Shown: positions 25,985 through 32,046 of the stretch, one piece after another
How positions within the stretch are numbered: position 1 is the stretch's first letter
Layout: every line of letters begins with the position of its first letter
From: JADKFD01 sp050250665
GTDB taxonomy: Bacteria; Pseudomonadota; Gammaproteobacteria; Xanthomonadales; SZUA-5
DNA: 32,046 bases
Direction of reading: 5' to 3'
NCBI GenBank assembly: GCA_050250665.1
Contig: JBFWOF010000064.1
Location: 1-32,046 of the forward strand
Translations under genes and position numbers: made by a program
The notes under the pieces: generated by a model
Databases searched by the model: none
What the model saw: only the letters and a program-made list of their open reading frames with translations
What the model was told of the DNA's origin: nothing

Positions 25985-26344
25985 CCGGGCGTTCCTCCAA
26001 GGTTATCTGACTACAAGCCTGATCCCGGCTCAACGTGGCGATATTGACCATTCTCAAGGCGCCTCTGATGGAGCGAACGGCGGATCCGGCGCTGCAAAAG
26101 GCTCTGGCGGAAATCCGGCTTGATCGCGCCCATGAACAGGGAGCTGCCCTGGGGGTCGCGAGGCTGTCGTCAGGTGCATTCGTTCCGGGCCCGTCGGGCT
26201 GTGGGTGAATCAGCTCCCTGGACGTGATGACCCCAGACCTGGCCCGCCGAGATGCAGCCATTTCCAGCAGATTCTCGGCTGGTGTGGGGTTGCGGTCGCA
26301 CGCTAGACTGACCGGCAAAAGGGCCAAAGAACGGGAAGGCTGAC
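25985..26344. other. Intergenic region with a 10-bp inverted repeat
   Basis: About 360 bp separate the divergent secreted-protein and acyltransferase-like genes. CAGGGAGCTG at 26137-26146 and CAGCTCCCTG at 26211-26220 are exact reverse complements, 64 bp apart. No convincing reading frame, tRNA or known RNA element is visible. Promoters for both genes should lie here, but no clear -35/-10 pair stands out. Confidence 0.5.
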
Positions 26345-27646
26345 TTGCGCTCGACAGCAGCCGTTCAACGCTTCGATGCCCTCGACAGCCTGCGCTGCGT
26401 TGCGGTGCTTCTGATGGTGCAGGGTCACGCTTTCTACCTGACCCTGTCCGCAGCCGAGAGGAATGCTTTTTGGTATCCGTGGCATTCCTATGTTCACGGC
26501 TATACGGCGCCCGGGTTCATGTTTGGAGCCGGTCTCGCCTTCGGCTTCACCACCCTGTCGGACCGGATCGATCAGCACGCGCGCTGGACACCCATGCTGC
26601 GCCAGCGGCTCTATCGCTACTTGAGCCTGATTGTCATCGGCTATGCCCTGCAGCTTCCACCGCTCGCCGAAAATGCCGTCAATTGGCTACAGAGTGACCT
26701 GAACCAGTTTGCGCGGGTTGAAGCGCTACAGCACATCGGCGCGGCTCTCTTGTTCTGTCAGCTGCTGGTGATCCTGCTGCGCAGACCGATGCCGGTGGCC
26801 GTCAGCACACTGGTTCTGGGTGCCGTGATCGTGCTGTCAGGGCCCGCCGTCTCGCGCGTGCCCGCTCAGGAACTCGGGCCTCTGCTGCTGGCGGGCTACT
26901 GGACGTCTGGCTTCGGATCCACGTTTCCGCTGGTGCCCTGGGCAGGCTTCGTGCTGGTCGGTGTGACTCTGGGGGCCTGCTTGAGGCGGCTGACCGGCAC
27001 TGTGCCGCTAATCCGAATCGCTGGCGCCTTCGCCATTGCCGGAATCGCGCTCGTCGCGCTGTCACTGCAATTGGACCAGCTCTGGCCGGATGCCTTCGGG
27101 CCCCATCGCTACTGGAAGGTCAGCCCCTATTTCTTCCTCAGACGACTGGGGTGGCTGATGATCGCGCTCGGCGCATTGACAGCGCTGGATGCTGGTCTGC
27201 AGCGAATGCAGCGACGCGATGGTTCGCTCCGCATCTGGGTCCGTCGCGTCGGTCAACACTCGCTGCTGCTCTACGTCGCCCATCTGCTGCTGCTGTACGG
27301 CTCGCCGATCAGTCCCGGATTGAAAAGCATCTTCGAGGGACGGCTGGACGTCTGGCACAGCGCGGGCCTTGTTGTTCTGATATTCATCGCGCTGGCCTTG
27401 ATGCTCCTGGCCTGGGAAGCCCTGGAGGCCAGGCAAGGGCCGCGATTTGCGCGAGTCAGACGTCTGGCAGTAGCCGTTGTAGCGATCACGGTAATGCTGG
27501 CAGCAGTGCGCGCGGGCGGTCGCATCCTTTCCCCGGCCGTTGAGCCGCCGTACATGCCTGCCCGTGGCGCCGTGGCCACCAACATGCCCCCAACCCGCGC
27601 GGACAAACCGAGTGACACTGCGTTTAGCCTGGAGCGCTGCGCCTGA
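26345..27646 (+). CDS. Polytopic membrane acyltransferase-like protein (DUF1624/HGSNAT type)
   Basis: This 433-residue protein starts at TTG with a good ribosome site (GGGAAGG about 6 bp upstream). Residues 9-70 contain RFDALDSLRCVAVLLMVQGH and then YTAPGFMFGAGLAFG, the pattern 'RxxxLDxLRGxAxxLMxxxH ... APxFxFxxG' of PF07786, the heparan-alpha-glucosaminide N-acetyltransferase catalytic domain. About ten hydrophobic helices follow. Such proteins move an acetyl or other acyl group across the inner membrane onto sugars, with the histidine after the LLM motif as likely key residue. The C-terminal 45 residues after the last helix are unstructured. It lies 104 bp upstream of the glycosyltransferase operon on the same strand, consistent with acylation of a surface glycan, which is inference. 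Confidence 0.82.
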   Translation: MRSTAAVQRFDALDSLRCVAVLLMVQGHAFYLTLSAAERNAFWYPWHSYVHGYTAPGFMFGAGLAFGFTTLSDRIDQHARWTPMLRQRLYRYLSLIVIGYALQLPPLAENAVNWLQSDLNQFARVEALQHIGAALLFCQLLVILLRRPMPVAVSTLVLGAVIVLSGPAVSRVPAQELGPLLLAGYWTSGFGSTFPLVPWAGFVLVGVTLGACLRRLTGTVPLIRIAGAFAIAGIALVALSLQLDQLWPDAFGPHRYWKVSPYFFLRRLGWLMIALGALTALDAGLQRMQRRDGSLRIWVRRVGQHSLLLYVAHLLLLYGSPISPGLKSIFEGRLDVWHSAGLVVLIFIALALMLLAWEALEARQGPRFARVRRLAVAVVAITVMLAAVRAGGRILSPAVEPPYMPARGAVATNMPPTRADKPSDTAFSLERCA

Positions 27647-27653
27647 TTGGCGC

Positions 27654-27681
27654 TTGACCACCTTTTTCCCACGGGTAAACT
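27654..27681 (+). promoter_or_regulatory. Sigma-70-like promoter for the glycosyltransferase operon
   Basis: TTGACC at 27654-27659 and TAAACT at 27676-27681 are separated by 16 bp, a plausible -35/-10 pair with 5 of 6 and 4 of 6 consensus matches. Transcription would start near 27688, leaving a leader of about 60 bases before the ATG at 27751. The leader contains a GC-rich self-complementary run, CCGGCAAGCCGG, at about 27686-27698. The downstream gap is more AT-rich than neighbours. Confidence 0.45.
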
Positions 27682-27750
27682 CGCCGGCAAGCCGGTCCGG
27701 CCCATGCGCTTCCTTGAAAAGGTTCACAAATGACACGAGTCTGTTAATTT

Positions 27751-29238
27751 ATGTTGCTCGCGATCAGCGCATTCTTCTTCTCCGTCCACGTAATCCTGTT
27801 AATTATCCTGTGCAGTCTCGGTTTGCACAGATTATCCATGGCCATTCGCTGGAAACGTCATGGCAGCACCAGCCCCCGGATTGACGGAAAGTTCGCGGAA
27901 CTGCCGGCACTCACCATACAGATTCCCATCTACAACGAGCGCTTCGTGGCAGAACGCGCGATCGACGCGGCGGTCGCCATTTGCTACCCCAGAGAGAAAC
28001 TGCACATACAGATCGTCGATGATTCAAGCGACGATACCAGCCAGTTGATCAGCGACAGGGTGGCTTTCCACCGGGGCAATGGTATCCCCATCGATCATGT
28101 GCGACGCAACAACCGTGAGGGCTACAAGGCCGGAGCGCTGAAGAGCGCGATGGAACACACCCGTGGCGAATTCATTGCGATATTCGATGCCGACTTTGTT
28201 CCGGCACCGGGTTGTCTGATCGAGAATATCCACCATTTCAGCAACCCCAGAGTGGGAATGATTCAATTTCGCTGGGAACACCTGAATCGTGCAAGTTCCA
28301 GTTTGACCGAAGCCCAGGCGATCATGCTCGACGCCCATTTCGGGCTGGAGCAACAGGTGCGCAGTGCCAGCGGAAAATTCTTCAACTTCAACGGGACTGC
28401 GGGCATCTGGCGCAGGCAAGCCATCATCGATGCCGGCAACTGGAGTGCCGATACCCTGACCGAAGACCTGGACCTCAGCTACCGGGCACAGCTCAAGGGC
28501 TGGGAAATGGGTTATCTGAATGAAGTCAGTTGTCCGGCCGAATTGCCCGCAAACATGGCCGCATTCAAGAGTCAGCAGCACCGCTGGACCAAAGGCGGCG
28601 TGCAGGTCATGAAAAAGTTGTTGCTTGAGGTCTGGAGGGCGCCGATCACGCTCGCCCAGAAAATCGAGGCCAGTTTCCATCTGTCCAATAATCTGGCCTA
28701 TTTCGTGTTGCTGGTCGATACCTTGTTCTTTCTGCTACCGTCCCTGTGGGTCCGCTCGCACTATCAGATGGTGGGCATGTGGTGGCTGGACCTGTCCCTG
28801 ATTCTGGTTTCGTCCGGTGGCCATCTGGTCTATCTCTATTATGGTCAGGTGGCTTTGGGGCATTCGCGATCAAGGGCGCTCATGTATTTGCCAAGGCTGC
28901 TGATGCTCGCAATCCAGCTGACAACCACCAATGCGCGGGCTGGATTCGAGGCCCTGCGGGGCAGTGCAAGCGAATTTGTCAGAACGCCCAAGGTTGGGGA
29001 TATTGCCCTGCAGAGGGTGATTCCGCAGCACATGCGTGCGGCGATTTACAAGGCAATCAAGCCCAAGGGCGTCATGGTCGAACTGCTGCTGGTGGTGATC
29101 TACGTCTTTGTGATCCTGTGGGCGATTCGCCATGAGCAATGGCTGATTGTGCCTTTCCTGATATTCATCTGCGCAGGATTCGCCGTGTCTTCAGTGCAAT
29201 CCATGATTCCGGAGTTCAGGGAAAGAGCCCCTTCATGA
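27751..29238 (+). CDS. Membrane GT2 processive-type glycosyltransferase (CslA-like)
   Basis: This 495-residue protein has an N-terminal membrane helix (about 3-25), a cytoplasmic GT-A domain and four or so C-terminal helices (from about 305). The catalytic set is complete: VDDSSDD at about 89-95, DAD at 146-148, TEDLD at 237-241 (general base region) and QQHRW at 275-279, the QxxRW signature of processive or polyprenyl/lipid-linked beta-glycosyltransferases such as cellulose synthases and glucomannan 4-beta-mannosyltransferases. It likely builds a beta-linked glycan or glycolipid from a nucleotide sugar at the inner membrane. The start has no strong ribosome site; the preceding bases are AT-rich. 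It is the first gene of a three-gene operon whose next start overlaps its stop (ATGA). Product and sugar are unknown. Confidence 0.9.
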   Translation: MLLAISAFFFSVHVILLIILCSLGLHRLSMAIRWKRHGSTSPRIDGKFAELPALTIQIPIYNERFVAERAIDAAVAICYPREKLHIQIVDDSSDDTSQLISDRVAFHRGNGIPIDHVRRNNREGYKAGALKSAMEHTRGEFIAIFDADFVPAPGCLIENIHHFSNPRVGMIQFRWEHLNRASSSLTEAQAIMLDAHFGLEQQVRSASGKFFNFNGTAGIWRRQAIIDAGNWSADTLTEDLDLSYRAQLKGWEMGYLNEVSCPAELPANMAAFKSQQHRWTKGGVQVMKKLLLEVWRAPITLAQKIEASFHLSNNLAYFVLLVDTLFFLLPSLWVRSHYQMVGMWWLDLSLILVSSGGHLVYLYYGQVALGHSRSRALMYLPRLLMLAIQLTTTNARAGFEALRGSASEFVRTPKVGDIALQRVIPQHMRAAIYKAIKPKGVMVELLLVVIYVFVILWAIRHEQWLIVPFLIFICAGFAVSSVQSMIPEFRERAPS

Positions 29239-30644
29239 GGCGCCGATGGATCAGGGCTGACCTGCGCTATGGGCTCTTGCTGTTCAGCTTCGTCGGGATG
29301 TTCTCCAGCACCTTATTTGCATACTATCTTTCGGACCTGTTCCACGCCCCTGTCGATACTGGATTTGTATTCAGAAAGAGCCAGATTGGTACGCTGACCA
29401 TTGCACAGTTCAGCGTGATGGCCGCTTGCATGTTGGCAGCCTGGTACTCGTTTTTCCACATCAGCAAGTCGACCACCCTGATCGCCGTTGCGGTCGTTGG
29501 CGTTCTTTGCAGAATCCTGTTGCTGGGCGCGGACCAATACACGTCGAATGACGTAGACCGCTATCTGTTTGACGGAAGGATGGTGGTGCTCGGGCTGGAT
29601 CCCTATGTCGCCAATCATGAACATGCGGATCTGAAGGAGGAGGTTGCGGCCTGGCGGCCGCCGCTTGAGCACCGGAAGTACCCGACGCTGTATCCGCCCC
29701 TGGCGCTGGCCATGTTCAGTGCCTGCGCGGCGGCAGGAATCGATCATGCGAAATGGGTCTGGAAGGGACTCCTGCTCAGCGCCGGATTGATGACCTTGTT
29801 GCTTGGATTCCTGACCCTCAAACAGATCGGGGCACTGCAGCACTTTCCGTTGCTGGCCTTTTCTCCCTTGCTGATACTGGAGACCGGCGTAGGCCTGCAT
29901 CTGGATGCACTTTCCACCCTGGCCATCGCCCTGGCCGTCTACGCCTGGGTGCGTCACCGTTGGCAACTGGCGAGCGTGGCTTTGGGATTGGGGGCGCTGA
30001 TCAAGATCATTCCGGTGGTATGCCTGCTGCCTCTGGTTCTCGTGCAGCGAAATCTAAGAAGTGCTGTCGCCGCCTTGTTGCCTGGCGTGATGGTCATTGG
30101 CGGCGGCTACGGCATGGCCCTGGCCATGGGCTTCAAGCCAATGGGGAGTCTCGGAGTTTTCTTCGAGAAATGGCGCTCGGGATCTCCGCTGTTCCTGTTT
30201 CTGGATTCACACTTCTCTGCCTGGCAAAGCGCGTCCATTTGCCTCGGGCTTGCGCTCGCGGGTTTTCTGGCGATTTCCATCGGGCTGGTGCTGCAGCGCA
30301 GGCGCCTGGGGGCAGGGCTTGCCATCATGCCTGCGTTCGCAATGCAGGCTGCGCTGGCCATTCCCTTGATACTGAGTCCAGTGATTTTCCCCTGGTACGC
30401 CATGCCATTGCTTCCGCTGCTGGCGGTGGCCCCCAATATCGCCGTGCTCTCCTGGATCATCGTGTTGCCCAGCCTTTATGAAGTGCTGAATCAATTTGTC
30501 TGTTGCGGCAACTGGTCGCCGGCACTCTGGCCTGTCCATCTGATTGCGATGAGCTACCTGATCGGGGCGCTGCTGGTCGGACGCTACTGGCTTGGCGGCA
30601 GGTCTGCTGCGACCGCGCTATCGGCAGGTCATCGATGGGAATGA
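29235..30644 (+). CDS. Polytopic GT87-like polyprenyl-phosphate-sugar-dependent glycosyltransferase
   Basis: The start at 29235 overlaps the preceding stop (ATGA) and gives 469 residues; upstream codons in the same frame lie inside the previous gene and are not used. About ten to twelve hydrophobic helices run through the protein. The first large extracytoplasmic loop contains NDVDRYLFDGRMVVLGLDPY (about 95-114), the acidic 'D...Y.(Y/F)DG.....G.DPY' motif of GT-C enzymes such as GT87 mannosyltransferases (DUF2029). Later, LSPVIFPWYAMPLLPL is another conserved-looking membrane piece of the family. Such enzymes use polyprenyl-phosphate sugars on the periplasmic side. The DPM1-like protein next in the operon could make that donor. 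Family assignment is firm at the GT-C level and less so at GT87. Confidence 0.82.
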   Translation: MRRRWIRADLRYGLLLFSFVGMFSSTLFAYYLSDLFHAPVDTGFVFRKSQIGTLTIAQFSVMAACMLAAWYSFFHISKSTTLIAVAVVGVLCRILLLGADQYTSNDVDRYLFDGRMVVLGLDPYVANHEHADLKEEVAAWRPPLEHRKYPTLYPPLALAMFSACAAAGIDHAKWVWKGLLLSAGLMTLLLGFLTLKQIGALQHFPLLAFSPLLILETGVGLHLDALSTLAIALAVYAWVRHRWQLASVALGLGALIKIIPVVCLLPLVLVQRNLRSAVAALLPGVMVIGGGYGMALAMGFKPMGSLGVFFEKWRSGSPLFLFLDSHFSAWQSASICLGLALAGFLAISIGLVLQRRRLGAGLAIMPAFAMQAALAIPLILSPVIFPWYAMPLLPLLAVAPNIAVLSWIIVLPSLYEVLNQFVCCGNWSPALWPVHLIAMSYLIGALLVGRYWLGGRSAATALSAGHRWE

Positions 30645-30647
30645 TCC

Positions 30648-31370
30648 ATGTATCAGAGCCTTAGAGTGGCCGCGGTGATTCCGGCATTGAACGAGGAGAA
30701 GGCCATCACCAAAGTGGTGACGCAGTTGCGCGAACTGCGTGATCTGGCCTCGGTTCCGGTGATTGACGCCATCATCGTGTGCGACAACGGGTCCAGTGAC
30801 GGGACCGCAGAGCGGGCTCTGGCGGCGGGTGCGACGGTGGTCAGGCAGGCGCAATCAGGCTACGGCATTGCCTGCCTGACGGCTCTGGCCCATTTGCCGG
30901 ACTGCGATGTCGTGCTGTTCGTGGACGGAGACGATTCCTGCTTTGTGGCACAAGCGCTGCTCCTGCTTCAGGGTGTGGCGCAGGGCGATGACATTGCCAT
31001 CGGCTCGCGCAGTCTGGGGCGGCGGGAGAAGGGGGCGCTCACCATCCCCCAGCAATTCGGCAACTGGTTGGCGGCACAACTGATCCGGTGGTTCTGGGGC
31101 TACAGACTGACGGACCTCGGACCCTTCAGGGCGATTCGCCGCGAAGCGCTGGAGCAGTTGAACATGCAGGATCAGGCATTTGGCTGGACCGTGGAGATGC
31201 AGGTAAAGGCGATCATCCACGGCATGCAGATGGGTGAGTATCCGGTGGATTCGAAGGTTCGGATCGGAAAGTCGAAGATCAGTGGCACCGTCAGAGGCAC
31301 GGTCAATGCCGGGATCGGCATCTTGTCGATGATTGCTCGATTGCGCTGGAACAGCAGGAAGGGTCGCTGA
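30648..31370 (+). CDS. DPM1-like GT2 (polyprenyl-phosphate sugar synthase)
   Basis: This 240-residue protein starts 3 bp after the preceding stop with a short ribosome site (GGGAA). The GT-A domain shows VAAVIPALNEEKAI (about 7-20), CDNGSSDGT and the metal site VDGDDS. Its C-terminal half, GSRSLGRREKGAL, then RLTDLGPFRAIRREALEQL and FGWTVEMQVKA, is typical of DPM1/polyprenyl-phosphate glycosyltransferases (PF00535 branch). There are no C-terminal membrane helices, so it is like the short soluble or membrane-associated forms. It should transfer a sugar from a nucleotide donor to polyprenyl phosphate, supplying the GT-C enzyme encoded just before it. Confidence 0.9.
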   Translation: MYQSLRVAAVIPALNEEKAITKVVTQLRELRDLASVPVIDAIIVCDNGSSDGTAERALAAGATVVRQAQSGYGIACLTALAHLPDCDVVLFVDGDDSCFVAQALLLLQGVAQGDDIAIGSRSLGRREKGALTIPQQFGNWLAAQLIRWFWGYRLTDLGPFRAIRREALEQLNMQDQAFGWTVEMQVKAIIHGMQMGEYPVDSKVRIGKSKISGTVRGTVNAGIGILSMIARLRWNSRKGR

Positions 31371-31478
31371 TGGAGTGTTGTCGCAGCTACTGAAGCCGTT
31401 CCGGGATCCAGGGTGGTCCGGAACCGGCGCGGCGCGACCGGCACAGTGTGCGCCGGTGCGCCGCCTGATCATCAGGAC
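31371..31478. other. Short gap after the glycosyltransferase operon
   Basis: This 108-bp gap between the operon's last stop codon and the C-terminal gene fragment holds two hairpins. A 7-bp stem (GTTCCGG with CCGGAAC, about 31398-31424) precedes the larger one listed separately. No reading frame is supported here. Confidence 0.5.
31431..31462 (+). terminator. GC-rich hairpin downstream of the glycosyltransferase operon
   Basis: GGCGC-G-ACCGGC (31431-31442) pairs with GCCGGT-GCGCC (31452-31462), an 11-bp stem with one bulged base and a 9-base loop, 60 bp past the operon's last stop. There is no T-run. It is likely the 3' end of the transcript, and may also serve the minus-strand fragment that ends at 31479. 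Confidence 0.55.
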
Positions 31479-31597
31479 CTACTCAAAACCGTTGGCAAAC
31501 ACCTCGTCCGCGGGCGCTGCAGGCAGTTCGAAGGCACCGATGTCGCTGCCATCACCGCCGAAGGCATTCGGGTACTGGCTGTCCTGCAGGTCAGTGA
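31479..31597 (-). pseudogene. C-terminal fragment of a secreted choice-of-anchor-Q-type protein
   Basis: On the minus strand the last 39 codons before a TAG at 31479-31481 read TDLQDSQYPNAFGGDG, SDIGAFEL and finally EVFANGFE. 'DGSDIGAFE' is a hallmark of the C-terminal end of choice-of-anchor Q / beta-helix secreted proteins, and FANGFE is the tail shared with other products here. The frame remains open into the adjacent direct repeat to 31718 (including RVVDRG, which also fits this family), then reaches a stop, so no full gene is present. It is best read as a remnant of a larger gene cut by the event that placed the repeat. No start or signal peptide is present. Confidence 0.65.
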
Positions 31598-31917
31598 CGC
31601 ATCCACGATCCACGACCCTGATTCGGTTCGTGTGGGGTTCTTCGACGGACGTGGATGCGAGCTGATGCCCGCGGGCGGCGGCGTGTCCAGTCAGTCCCGG
31701 CGGGTCACAGGAACGCCTTCAATGTGGTTTGTCGTCAGCCGCTGCGAGTCCAGTGCCACTCGCGGTCCGGCGTCTGATCGCAGTAGCCGAAGTGGCCATC
31801 AAGGCGATCGCCGTTGAGCGTGAGTTCGAAGCGGCCCCAATAAAAGCTCCCCTCGAACTCGCTGGCGCAGCGCTGGGAGGATTCGTCCTGGATCCAGCGG
31901 CCAGTGAAGGTGTTGCC
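31598..31917. repeat. Right copy of the ~320-bp direct repeat
   Basis: Same orientation as 24998-25318, at a distance of 6600 bp. Similarity begins at CGCATCCACG (31598) and stops at GTGTTGCC (31917). It includes the 60-codon tail of the secreted beta-module, with one residue changed (DREWH in place of DREWQ). Outside the segment the left side joins the choice-of-anchor-Q fragment and the right side joins unrelated sequence. Confidence 0.92.
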
Positions 31918-32046
31918 CGAGTACCCGTCCGACAGCCCCCATTCTTCCGCTGGCTTTGATCCTCGGCGAGTCTGAGACGATGTTCGTTTCTGGTCTTGCC
32001 CGGTGGCTGGTTCTTCCCTCGGTTCTGTCGTCTGGTTCATGCGCAT
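31735..32046 (-). pseudogene. Chimeric or truncated copy of the secreted beta-module protein
   Basis: The frame ending at 31735 carries the duplicated C-terminal 60 residues (GNTFTGRWIQDESSQRCASE ... GYCDQTPDREW). Upstream of 31918 it changes abruptly to a charged, low-complexity stretch (TTEPREEPATGQDQKRTSSQ) with no signal peptide and no resemblance to the intact gene at 25136-25984. The frame reaches the window edge, so an in-frame fusion to something further right cannot be excluded. More likely this is a 5'-truncated copy fused to unrelated DNA. Confidence 0.6.

Noticed and set aside
25872..26327. Minus-strand frame of about 150 codons in the gap before the acyltransferase-like gene
   Set aside because: No ribosome site, no domain, and it overlaps the start of the secreted-protein gene.

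Overview
The window is a GC-rich chromosomal segment, most likely from a gammaproteobacterium of the Xanthomonadales/Lysobacterales type. This rests on several traits: large Ser/Thr kinases carrying TPR repeats beside an ECF sigma factor of the TIGR02999 type, an IPTL-CTERM sorting tail, secreted proteins ending in a short '..GFE' tail, a delta-60-repeat protein and a 7TM-DISM diguanylate cyclase. The genus cannot be told from the sequence. I see no rRNA, tRNA, CRISPR array, transposase, integrase or phage structural gene.

Layout, left to right. A secreted protein built of repeated carboxypeptidase-regulatory-like domains (143-1741, minus) lies downstream of a tight minus-strand run of four genes (11264 down to 1886): an IPTL-CTERM surface protein, a collagen-like surface protein, a soluble M48-like zinc peptidase and a 1820-residue protein. 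The last combines a degenerate kinase C-lobe, a DUF4011 region, a UPF1-like SF1 helicase, an MTES_1575-type nuclease fold and a WGR domain. The four genes overlap or lie within 9 bp of each other. The peptidase/helicase pair is the best candidate here for an undescribed system, plausibly defence or nucleic-acid surveillance.

From 11.4 to 20.1 kb come a GT2 glycosyltransferase (plus), a Tat-exported flavin amine oxidase (minus), and a signalling block: a minus-strand kinase-TPR protein, a small acidic plus-strand protein, an ECF sigma factor and a second kinase-TPR protein overlapping the sigma gene. From 20.1 to 25 kb come a delta-60-repeat secreted protein and a divergent secreted protein of unknown role, then a membrane diguanylate cyclase.

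From 25 to 32 kb a polytopic acyltransferase-like protein and a three-gene glycosyltransferase operon (processive-type GT2, GT87-like, DPM1-like GT2) are bracketed by two direct copies of a roughly 320-bp sequence about 97% alike. The left copy contains the 3' end of an intact secreted-protein gene. The right copy is joined to a broken 5' part on one side and to the C-terminal remnant of another secreted protein on the other. The segment therefore looks like a cell-surface glycosylation cassette at a site of duplication or recombination. The operon probably makes a polyprenyl-phosphate-linked sugar and uses it on a surface glycan or glycolipid.
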